Positions 52,501 to 60,262 of a stretch of 64,000 nucleotides of DNA are shown here, in pieces; within the stretch, counting starts at the first letter, position 1, and every line of letters starts with the position of its first letter. Under the pieces are notes generated by a model, which saw only the letters and a program-made list of their open reading frames with translations, was not told where the DNA came from and ran no database searches. This stretch comes from an uncultured Oscillospiraceae bacterium (GTDB lineage: Bacteria > Bacillota > Clostridia > Oscillospirales > Acutalibacteraceae). The DNA lies in NCBI GenBank assembly GCA_900540865.1, contig UQHH01000008.1:1-64000 (forward strand). Direction: 5' to 3'. Position numbers and translations under genes: made by a program.

Positions 52501-54864
52501 TCAGTCAAAGATTTCTGCCCTGACCCACATGGCCGGGCGGACCGAGCCGCCGCCTTCTGTCATAACGCGGTTGCCTACATTACCATCCGGGCTGACGAGC
52601 GAGGCATGGGATGGGTCCGAGCCAGGGGAACGAAGCCAGCAGAAAGCAAAGTCGCCGCCGTTATTTAAGAGGGCTCTCAAATTGCTGTCCGCGTACTGGC
52701 TGCTGACCGGCGTCAAACTGGAATCTCCAGTGTCCCACTGCGTCGCCATAAATAACGCCGATTCCTGGAAGGACAGCGCAAACGGGTACTCGTAGCCGTC
52801 GGTTGCGTTCGGTTTGCTTACCGCGGCGGTGATATTCGCATACTCGCCTACGGCGGTGTCTGCGTTGCTCTTTACCGCAAAGGACTTCAAGCCCGCCAGG
52901 GTTCCGGTGGAGGGGCCCGTGTTTGTGCCGGTATTGATATTGTCGTACCAAAGCTCAACGGCCTGTTTTACGTTGGAGGCCGCGTAATCGTAATCGCCGG
53001 AATCCATAAATGTTAAAAGGCGGCGGGTAGGCAGGCAGTTCAAGCGGACAATCAGGTAATAGCCGTCGGTCTGCGCAATTGCCATCCAGTCGGAGCTGTC
53101 GTTAAGCTTTTCTCCTGGGATGATGTGGCTTGCGCCGTCTATGCCGTCGTCCCGTTTTAAGGAGACGGTCCATTCGGCGTACTTTGTATTGTCGTGAACC
53201 GAGGTGGCGCGAATGGTCAATTCCGAGGCGGTTTCCGCCGCGCCGACGGTGAGCACGCCGTTTTGGTCGATGCTGCTGAGCGTGCCAGTGTAATCAACCA
53301 GGCTCCAGGTGACGGCTTTGTTTATGCCGACAGAGCCCTGTACGGACGCGCTGAAGTCAAAGGTTGTACCGGGGGCGACATCCTGCGGCTTCTCATTGAT
53401 AATGACTTTACCGACCTTGAGGCTCGATTTACGCAGGGCCTCGACAATCCGGTCGTTGCCGCTTGGGTCGTTTTCCTCTTCCCAGCGGGTGAGCTCCTCG
53501 TAGCTTACCGCCTGCATGTCCGCGTGCAGGGCGTAATACGTTTTTTCGTCGGAGGGCGCTACCAGCATCAGGCTTTTCAGAAGGTTGCCGGTCTGCTCGC
53601 CGGGGGCTAAGTAATGGCCCCACCATACCCAGCCGTCGTTGTTGCCCGCGCCGCGGTCGTCGATAATCCATTTTTTGACCGGCTTGCCGTCCCAGTCGCT
53701 TAATAAGATGACGTTTTCACCGAATACCCATTCTATGTAGTCGAAGTAGCTGGGGTTGTTCGGGCCGTTTACGTCCCACCGGTTCATGCCGTCCACCCAC
53801 TGGTGAACCGTGTATTCGCATTCGCCGTTTACCTGCGGGATGGTATAGCCGACATCCACGGCGGAGTCGATGAGCTCGTCGTGCAGGCCGTCGGGAGATT
53901 TTTTCTGGTCATGATTGGCCTTTTCGGGGATTGGCGTTTGCAGGAAGTCGGCAACGCCGTCGCCGTCCTCGTCGATGAGCATATTGCGCGGGTTTTCTTC
54001 ATCAATCAGCGCGTCGAGCAATATGAAATTGCCGTAAACGCCGTTGGGGTCGTCTTCCTTTGTCTGGATGTACCAGGGAAGCTCGCCGTCGTCAAGGCCG
54101 TTTACCGCGTCAATCATGCCCGCGGGAAGATATCTGCTTTCCGCGGCAAGCGTAACGCCCGCGCCGCCGACCGTAATGTCGGCAAGGGTAAGGCTTGCGT
54201 TGTGAAAGCTGTTGTAGCGGTTAAGCCACGCGTTGATGGAATCGATATTAGCGGCAACCGAAGCGGTGCGAAACGGCGTAAAGTAAACGCGCTGTCTTTC
54301 CACCACATGGGCGCCGTTGCCTGCTTTCAGGCTGAGGATGCGGGCGTATTCCCTTGCCGCGTCCTCGCCGCCCGCGAAGACGGTTCCGCCAACTGCCGCG
54401 TCGGTAACCGTTACCACCGGCCAGCCGGTCTCTTCATCGGCTGAAATGTCGTAGTTTTTGTTTGGGTAAAACCTTATGAAATTCCCTTCGGTATCAAGCA
54501 TATAGCGGTCGGGCGTGTGTTCCTCGTTCATCGGGTAGAATTCCATGAATTCCTTGAGCTGGATACGGGCAAAAATGTCGCCGTATTCCTTATTGTCACC
54601 GTCCGCTTCCTCGCTGCCGGGGTTGAGCACACTGATTTTCTTTGTAAGCTCGGGGTCGGCGGGTTTCCAGTCGCGCGCCTTGACGTTGTCGTATTCCTCT
54701 ACCAGAACCGCCTTGTAGTTCAGGCCGCCGGTGTTTGCGTCGTTCGTTTTATGCTGGCGGTAATTGTTCCAGGCGAAGGTTCCGCCGAGCAGCGCGAGAA
54801 TCAGCACCATGGCAACGGCGGCGGTGATTCTTTTGCGCCGCTTTTTACTGTTTGCGTCTGCCAT
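52501..54864 (-). CDS. large secreted SipW-dependent-type surface protein, paralogue 1
   Basis: 787 residues. MADANSKKRRKRITAAVAMV and a hydrophobic run end in LGGTFAWNNYRQHKTNDA, a SipW-cognate-like signal (TasA/BsaA style). A conserved N-domain follows (KKISVLNPGSEEADGDNKEY, GDIFARIQLKEFMEFYP). Next come a DEDGDGVADFLQTPIPE calcium-loop-like segment, a core with HQWVDGMNRWDVNGPNNPSY and LLSDWDGKPVKKWIIDD, a Big/Ig-like domain (about 480-570), and a C-terminal DUF6273-like domain (about 575-787) ending FCWLRSPGS...VRPAMWVRAEIFD. No anchor, so it is probably assembled or retained by partners. Third paralogue upstream of the Cna-B gene; gap 38 nt. Confidence 0.85.
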   Translation of the reverse strand: MADANSKKRRKRITAAVAMVLILALLGGTFAWNNYRQHKTNDANTGGLNYKAVLVEEYDNVKARDWKPADPELTKKISVLNPGSEEADGDNKEYGDIFARIQLKEFMEFYPMNEEHTPDRYMLDTEGNFIRFYPNKNYDISADEETGWPVVTVTDAAVGGTVFAGGEDAAREYARILSLKAGNGAHVVERQRVYFTPFRTASVAANIDSINAWLNRYNSFHNASLTLADITVGGAGVTLAAESRYLPAGMIDAVNGLDDGELPWYIQTKEDDPNGVYGNFILLDALIDEENPRNMLIDEDGDGVADFLQTPIPEKANHDQKKSPDGLHDELIDSAVDVGYTIPQVNGECEYTVHQWVDGMNRWDVNGPNNPSYFDYIEWVFGENVILLSDWDGKPVKKWIIDDRGAGNNDGWVWWGHYLAPGEQTGNLLKSLMLVAPSDEKTYYALHADMQAVSYEELTRWEEENDPSGNDRIVEALRKSSLKVGKVIINEKPQDVAPGTTFDFSASVQGSVGINKAVTWSLVDYTGTLSSIDQNGVLTVGAAETASELTIRATSVHDNTKYAEWTVSLKRDDGIDGASHIIPGEKLNDSSDWMAIAQTDGYYLIVRLNCLPTRRLLTFMDSGDYDYAASNVKQAVELWYDNINTGTNTGPSTGTLAGLKSFAVKSNADTAVGEYANITAAVSKPNATDGYEYPFALSFQESALFMATQWDTGDSSLTPVSSQYADSNLRALLNNGGDFAFCWLRSPGSDPSHASLVSPDGNVGNRVMTEGGGSVRPAMWVRAEIFD

Positions 54865-54923
54865 CTATTCTTTCTCCTTTGATGTACTGCCGGTTCGTTC
54901 AGCCGGGGATTTTATACCCCTCC

Positions 54924-54948
54924 GCCGGGGCGGGGATTGCGCCCCGGC
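54924..54948 (-). terminator. hairpin between paralogues 1 and 2
   Basis: A 9-bp perfect GC stem (54924-54932 with 54940-54948). On the minus strand the tail is GAGGGG, not T-rich, so it may tune read-through or protect the upstream message. Confidence 0.45.
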
Positions 54949-55004
54949 AAAAGGAAAATTGCAGTGTTTTCAGATAAATTAATATTTCAAAACGTAAAAG
55001 GAAA

Positions 55005-57686
55005 TTAATTAAAAATTTCTGCCCTGACCCACATGGCCGGGCGGATTGTGCCGCCGTTTTGGTCCACATCACCGTTACCGATCTGACCAAGCGCCGTCTG
55101 GAGCGCCGCAGCTGTATTGTACGAACCGGTGGAACGCAGCCAGCACCCAGTGCCATCTCCGCTGTTGCTGAGGGTCTGCCAGTTGCTAGCCGCATATTGG
55201 GTGTTAGATGGTGTCACAGTACTTCCTGAGCTGTTCCATCCCGTTCCCATAAACAACGCAGCTTCCTGGAATGACAACGCAAACGGGTACGCATAACCGG
55301 TGGCAGCATTCGGTTTGCTGATGGCGGCGGTAATATTTGCATACGAACCCGTTACCGTGTCGGCGTCGCTCCTTACCGCAAAGGACTTTAAACCCTCCAG
55401 GGTGCCGGTGGAGGGGCCAGCGTTTGTGCCGGTGTTGATATTGTCGTACCAAAGCTCAATGGCCTGTTTTACGTTGGAGGTACTGTAATTGTAATTGCCA
55501 GATGGCATATAAATGATTTGGCCGACAGGCAGGCTGTTCAAGCGGACAATCAGGTAATAGCCGCCTTCCTCCGCGATTGCCATCCAGTCGGAGTCGTCGT
55601 TGAGCTTGGAGCCGGGGATGATGTGGGACGCGCCGTCCACGCTGTTATCAGGCCTTACGTTAAAGGTCCATGTGGCGTACTTGGTATTGTCGTAAACAGA
55701 GGTTGCGCGTACGGTCAATTGCGTGGCGGTTTCCGCCGCGCCGATGGTGAGCAAGCCGTTTTGGTCGATGCTGCTGAGCGTGCCGTTGTAGCCAAGCAGG
55801 CTCCAGGTGACGGCCTTGTTCACGCCGACGGAGCCGCGTACGGCCGCGCTGAATTCAAAGGTTGTGCCGCGCATGATTTCCGCAGGCTCTTCCTTGATGG
55901 TAACGGAGCTGATTTTGAGGATAGACCTGCGCAGGGCATCGACAATCTGGTCGTTGCCGCTTGTGTCGTTATCCTCTTCCCAGCGGGTGAGCTCCTCGTA
56001 GCTGACAGCCTGCATGTCCGCGTGCAGGGCGTAATACGTTTTTTCATCTGAGGGCGCTACCAGCATCAGGCTTTCCAGAAGATTGCTGGTCTGCTCGCCG
56101 GGGGCTAAGTAATGGCCCCACCATACCCAGCCGTCGTTGTTGCCCGCGTCGCGGTCGTCGATAATCCATTTTTTGACCGGGTTGCCGTCCCAGTTGCTGA
56201 GCAGTATCACGTTTTCACCGAATACCCATTCTATGTAGTCGAAGTAGCTGGGCATATTCTGTCCGTTTACGTCCCACTGGTTCATGCCGTCCACCCACTG
56301 GTGAACCGTGTATTCGCATTCGCCGTTTACCTGCGGTATGGTATAGCCGACATCCACGGCGGAGTCGATGAGCTCGTCATGCAGGCCGTCGGGAGACTTT
56401 TTCTGGTCCTCGTCCGCCCGTTCGGGGATTGGCGTTTGCAGGAAGTCGGCAACGCCGTCGCTGTTGCCCTCGGCGCGGTCGTCGATAATCCATTTTTTTA
56501 CCGGCTTGCCGTCCCAATCGCTGAGCAGTATGACGTTTTCACCGTATGTCCATTCAATGTAGTCGAAGAAGCTGGGGTTGTTCGGGCCGTTTACGTCCCA
56601 CTTGTTCATACCGCCTGTCCAGCGGTGGGGGGTGTATTCACATTCGCCGTTTACCTGCTCCATGGTGTAGCCGACGTCCACGGCGGAATCGATGAGCTCG
56701 TCGTGCTTACCGTCCGGGTCTTTTTTCTGGTCTTCATTTGCCCGTTCGGGGATTGGCGTTTGCAGGAAGTCGGCAATGCCGTTCTCGTCCTCGTCGATAA
56801 GCATATTGCGCGGGTTGGCGTTGTCGGCCTGGGCGTCGAGCAGCACAAAATTGCCGTAAACACCGTTCGGGTCGTTTTCCTTCGTCTGGATTAACCACGG
56901 AAGCTCGTTGTCGTCAAGCCCTGTTTCCGGGTTTACTAAGCCCGCCGGAAGGTACTGGCTGTTGACGTTGAGCGTTTCGCCCGCGCCGTCAATCGTGATA
57001 TCGGGCAGGAGAAGGTTCGTGTTGTTGACGGCATTGTAGTGGCGGAGCCAGGAGTCAATCGAATCGTAATTGGCGGCGACCGACGTGGTACGAAGCGGCG
57101 TAAAGTAAATACGCTGGCGCCTTACCTGATGGAGTCCGTTGTCCGCTTTCAAGCTGAGGATGCGGGCATATTCCGCCGCCGCGTCCTCGCCGCCTTCAAA
57201 GATGGTTCCGCCGGCGGGGGCGTCGGTTTCAAGCACTACCGGCCAGCCGGTTTCCGCGTCGGCTGTAATGTCGTAGTTCGTGCCGGGGAAGAACTTGATA
57301 AACTGCCCGTCCGTACCAATCATGTAGCGGTCTTGTGTATAGTCCTGAACGACTGGATAGAATTCCATGAATTCCTTGAGCTGGATGCGGGCGAAAATGT
57401 CTCCGTAGGTTTTGTCGTCGCCCTGTGTTTCTGTATTTCCGGGATTGAATACGCTGATTTTCTTTGTAAGCTCCGGATTCTCGGGGTCCCAGTTCTGCGC
57501 CCTGGTCCGGTCGTATTCTTCTACGAGCGTGGCCTTATAGAGCATCTCTTTGGTCGAGGCGTCGTTCGTTTTGTGCTGGCGGTAGTTGTTCCAGGCGAAG
57601 GTGCCGCCGAGCAGCGCCAAAATCAGAACCATCGACACGGCGGCGGTCATTCTTTTGCGCCGCTTTTTACTGTCTGTGTTCGTCAT
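55005..57686 (-). CDS. large secreted SipW-dependent-type surface protein, paralogue 2 (internal duplication)
   Basis: 893 residues. The start is MTNTDSKKRRKRMTAAVSMV with GAGAG/AAAGGAG upstream. Same order as paralogue 1: SipW-type signal (GGTFAWNNYRQHKTNDAST), N-domain (SVFNPGNTETQGDDKTYGDI), calcium-loop-like DEDENGIADFLQTPIPE, core, Big/Ig-like, and a C-terminal DUF6273-like domain ending TIRPAMWVRAEIFN. The extra length comes from a second, in-frame copy of the ADFLQTPIPER...KKWIIDDRAEGNSDG block (108 codons). Its variable tip (GCWLRSTGSYNTAAALQTAL) differs strongly from that of paralogue 1 while flanks are nearly identical. Confidence 0.85.
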   Translation of the reverse strand: MTNTDSKKRRKRMTAAVSMVLILALLGGTFAWNNYRQHKTNDASTKEMLYKATLVEEYDRTRAQNWDPENPELTKKISVFNPGNTETQGDDKTYGDIFARIQLKEFMEFYPVVQDYTQDRYMIGTDGQFIKFFPGTNYDITADAETGWPVVLETDAPAGGTIFEGGEDAAAEYARILSLKADNGLHQVRRQRIYFTPLRTTSVAANYDSIDSWLRHYNAVNNTNLLLPDITIDGAGETLNVNSQYLPAGLVNPETGLDDNELPWLIQTKENDPNGVYGNFVLLDAQADNANPRNMLIDEDENGIADFLQTPIPERANEDQKKDPDGKHDELIDSAVDVGYTMEQVNGECEYTPHRWTGGMNKWDVNGPNNPSFFDYIEWTYGENVILLSDWDGKPVKKWIIDDRAEGNSDGVADFLQTPIPERADEDQKKSPDGLHDELIDSAVDVGYTIPQVNGECEYTVHQWVDGMNQWDVNGQNMPSYFDYIEWVFGENVILLSNWDGNPVKKWIIDDRDAGNNDGWVWWGHYLAPGEQTSNLLESLMLVAPSDEKTYYALHADMQAVSYEELTRWEEDNDTSGNDQIVDALRRSILKISSVTIKEEPAEIMRGTTFEFSAAVRGSVGVNKAVTWSLLGYNGTLSSIDQNGLLTIGAAETATQLTVRATSVYDNTKYATWTFNVRPDNSVDGASHIIPGSKLNDDSDWMAIAEEGGYYLIVRLNSLPVGQIIYMPSGNYNYSTSNVKQAIELWYDNINTGTNAGPSTGTLEGLKSFAVRSDADTVTGSYANITAAISKPNAATGYAYPFALSFQEAALFMGTGWNSSGSTVTPSNTQYAASNWQTLSNSGDGTGCWLRSTGSYNTAAALQTALGQIGNGDVDQNGGTIRPAMWVRAEIFN
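56150..56798 (-). repeat. 324-bp tandem in-frame duplication within paralogue 2
   Basis: Two adjacent copies offset by 324 bp: GGCGTTTGCAGGAAGTCGGC occurs at 56431 and again at 56755, and the KKWIIDD codons recur likewise. Each copy encodes the calcium-loop/HQW/KKWIIDD core. The junction reads GNSDGVADFLQ, joining the end of one core to the DxDGxADF start of the next. The copies differ at several codons, so the event is not brand new. Confidence 0.8.
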
Positions 57687-57744
57687 CCTTTCAACTCTCC
57701 TTTGTAATAGATTCCATATGCCAAAGCGGCTTTCCGGCCGCTTG

Positions 57745-57765
57745 CGGGGCGGGAATGCCGCCCCG
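57745..57765 (-). terminator. hairpin between paralogues 2 and 3
   Basis: An 8-bp stem (57745-57752 with 57758-57765) with a 5-nt loop and no T run; like the one at 54924 it lies between paralogues and may act as an mRNA element. Confidence 0.4.
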
Positions 57766-57813
57766 GAGTAATAGCCTGTAAAGGCAATTTTATTTCAAAA
57801 CGTAAAAGGAAGT

Positions 57814-60189
57814 TTAGTCAAAGATTTCTGCCTTGACCCACATGGCAGGATGGAGATAATTCGATACGGTCACCGGATTGCGCCCCAGTCCCCCTCCCGT
57901 AGCATGGTGCAGCCATCCCGCATCTGTAGCGGCTATACCAGGGGAGCGGGTCCAGCTAGCAGTTTCAGAAGTAACGTAAGTGCTGAAAAAATTCCAGTTG
58001 CTCAGCGTATATTGGCGCCGGCCGGTTGTCTCCAAACTTGTTCCGTTGTGCCATTCCTTACACATATATCTCGCAGCCTCCTGGTAAGAAAGCGCAAACG
58101 GGTAGGCATAGCCTTCTTCCGCATTCGGCGTGCTGATGTCGGCGGTGATGTTGCCATACTCGCCTACCACGACGTCCGCGTCGCTCTTTACCGCAAAGGA
58201 TTTCAAGCCGGCGAGCGAGCCGGTGGAGGCTCCCGCGTTTGTTCCGGTGTTGGTATTGTCGTACCAAAGCTCAATGGCCTGTTTTACGTTAGAGGCTGCG
58301 TAATCGTAATTGCCGGAATCCTTAAAACTCACTTCGCCGACAGGCAGGCTATTCAAGCGGACAATCAGGTAATAGCCGTCTTGCTCCGTGATTGCCATCC
58401 AGTCGGAGTCGTCATCGAGCTTTTCGCCGGGAATGACGTGGGTCGCGCCGTTCACGCTTTCGTCCCACCTTACGTTGACCGTCCATGTGGCGTACTTGGA
58501 GTCGTCATAAACAGAGGTAACGCGTATGGTGAGGGTCGGTACGGTTTCCGCCGCGCCGACGGTGAGCCTGCCGTTTTGGTCGATACTGCTGAGCGTGCCG
58601 TTATACCCAACCAGGCTCCAGGTGACGGCCTTATTTACGCCGATAGAACCCTGTACGGCCGCGCTGAAGCCATAGCTTGTGCCGCGCATGATATCAATGG
58701 GCTTTTCCTTGATGGCAACGGAGTTAATCTTCATTTTGGATTTGCGCAGTGCGTCAACGATTTGGTCGTTGCCGCTTGGGTCGTTTGCCTCTTCCCAGCG
58801 GGTAAGCTCCTCGTAGCTTACAGCCTGCATATCGGCGTGGATTGCGTAGTACATTTTATCGTCCGACGGCTTGATGAGCGCCAATTTTTCAAGGAAATTG
58901 TCGGTCTGCTCGCCGGGGGCGAGGTAATGGCCCCACCATACCCAGCCGTCGTCTGTGCCGGTTTCGCGGTCGTCGATAATCCATTTTTTGACCGGCTTGC
59001 CGTCCCAGTCGCTTAATAAGATAACATTTTCCCCGTATACCCATTCTATGTAGTCGAAGAAGCTGGGGTTATTCTGTCCGTTTATTTCCCATTTGTTTTT
59101 GCCGTCCGCCCAGCGGTGCGGGGTGTATTCACATTCGCCGTTTACCTGCGGGATGGTGTAGCCGACATCCACGGCGGAATCGATGAGCTCGTCGTGCAGG
59201 TCGTCATGCACGCCGGTCATGTCCTTGTTCTGGTCTTCGTTGGCCCGTTCGGGGATTGGCGTTTGCAGGAAGTCGGCAATGCCGTTCTCGTCCTCGTCGA
59301 TAAGGATATTGCGCGGGTTTTCATTGTTGACCTGGGCGTCGAGCAGTACAAAATTGCCGTAAACGCCGTTGGGGTCGTTTTCCTTCGTCTGGATGTACCA
59401 GGGAAGCTCATCGTCGTCGAGACCTGTTTCCGGATTGACAATGCCCGCCGGAAGGTACTGGCTGTTGACGTTGAGAATTTCGCCCGCGGGGTCAACCGTG
59501 AGGTCGTCAACGGTAAGGCTTGTCCCGTGGATGGCGTTGTAACGGGACAGGTACGCAGAAATAGAAAGGCGGTTAGCGGAAATCGACGTGGTACGAAACG
59601 CCGTGAAATAAACGCGCTGCCTTGCGACAATGTGCTCGCCGTTATCCGCCTTTAAGCTGAGGATGCGGGCGTATTCCCTTGCCGCGTCCTCGCCGCCCTC
59701 AAAAACGGCGCCGCCCGCGGGGGCGTCGGTTTCAAGCACTACCGGCCAACCGGTTTCCTCGTCGGCTGTAATTCTGTAGTTTGTGCCGGGATAGAAGGTG
59801 ATGAAGCGCCCGTCCGTGTCAATCATATAGCGGTCGGGCGTGTATTCCTGAATCATGGGATAGAATTCCATGAATTCCTTGAGCTGGATACGGGCAAAAA
59901 TGTCGCCGTAGGTCCTGTCATCACTTTGCGACTCTGAATTCCCGGGGTTCCATACGCTGATTTTCTTTGAAAGCTCCGGATTCACGGGGTTCCAGTTCTG
60001 CGCCTTTGTACGGTCGTACTCTTCTACCAGCACCGCTTTGTAAAGCAGTTCTTCGGTCATGGCGTCGTTCGTTTTGTGCTGGCGGTAGTTGTTCCAGGCG
60101 AAGGTGCCGCCGAGCAGCGCCAAAATCAGAACCATCGACACGGCGGCGGTTATTCTTTTGCGCCGCTTTTTGCTGTCTGTGTTCGTCAT
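57814..60189 (-). CDS. large secreted SipW-dependent-type surface protein, paralogue 3
   Basis: About 791 residues from ATG 60189 (MTNTDSKKRRKRITAAVSMV). The leader aligns with that of paralogue 2, and the in-frame GTG at 60210 overlaps the ribosome site. Signal GGTFAWNNYRQHKTNDAMT, N-domain (SVWNPGNSESQSDDRTYGDI), calcium-loop-like DEDENGIADFLQTPIPE, core, Big/Ig-like and DUF6273-like C-domain ending LHPAMWVKAEIFD. The C-terminal tip (SWTRSPGIAATDAGWLHHAT) is the most divergent of the three. Core contains an extra NKDMTGVHDDLHDELI insertion. Confidence 0.85.
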   Translation of the reverse strand: MTNTDSKKRRKRITAAVSMVLILALLGGTFAWNNYRQHKTNDAMTEELLYKAVLVEEYDRTKAQNWNPVNPELSKKISVWNPGNSESQSDDRTYGDIFARIQLKEFMEFYPMIQEYTPDRYMIDTDGRFITFYPGTNYRITADEETGWPVVLETDAPAGGAVFEGGEDAAREYARILSLKADNGEHIVARQRVYFTAFRTTSISANRLSISAYLSRYNAIHGTSLTVDDLTVDPAGEILNVNSQYLPAGIVNPETGLDDDELPWYIQTKENDPNGVYGNFVLLDAQVNNENPRNILIDEDENGIADFLQTPIPERANEDQNKDMTGVHDDLHDELIDSAVDVGYTIPQVNGECEYTPHRWADGKNKWEINGQNNPSFFDYIEWVYGENVILLSDWDGKPVKKWIIDDRETGTDDGWVWWGHYLAPGEQTDNFLEKLALIKPSDDKMYYAIHADMQAVSYEELTRWEEANDPSGNDQIVDALRKSKMKINSVAIKEKPIDIMRGTSYGFSAAVQGSIGVNKAVTWSLVGYNGTLSSIDQNGRLTVGAAETVPTLTIRVTSVYDDSKYATWTVNVRWDESVNGATHVIPGEKLDDDSDWMAITEQDGYYLIVRLNSLPVGEVSFKDSGNYDYAASNVKQAIELWYDNTNTGTNAGASTGSLAGLKSFAVKSDADVVVGEYGNITADISTPNAEEGYAYPFALSYQEAARYMCKEWHNGTSLETTGRRQYTLSNWNFFSTYVTSETASWTRSPGIAATDAGWLHHATGGGLGRNPVTVSNYLHPAMWVKAEIFD

Positions 60190-60262
60190 CCTTTTAACTC
60201 TCCTTTTCACATATTGATATCGTAAGGTTCAGCGGAAAACCGCCTGGCCTTATCAGCAATGA

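Noticed and set aside
52501..58090. A diversity-generating retroelement acting on the variable tips
   Set aside because: No reverse transcriptase or template repeat is in the window, and the variable block changes length, which DGRs do not do. Kept only as a test in the findings.
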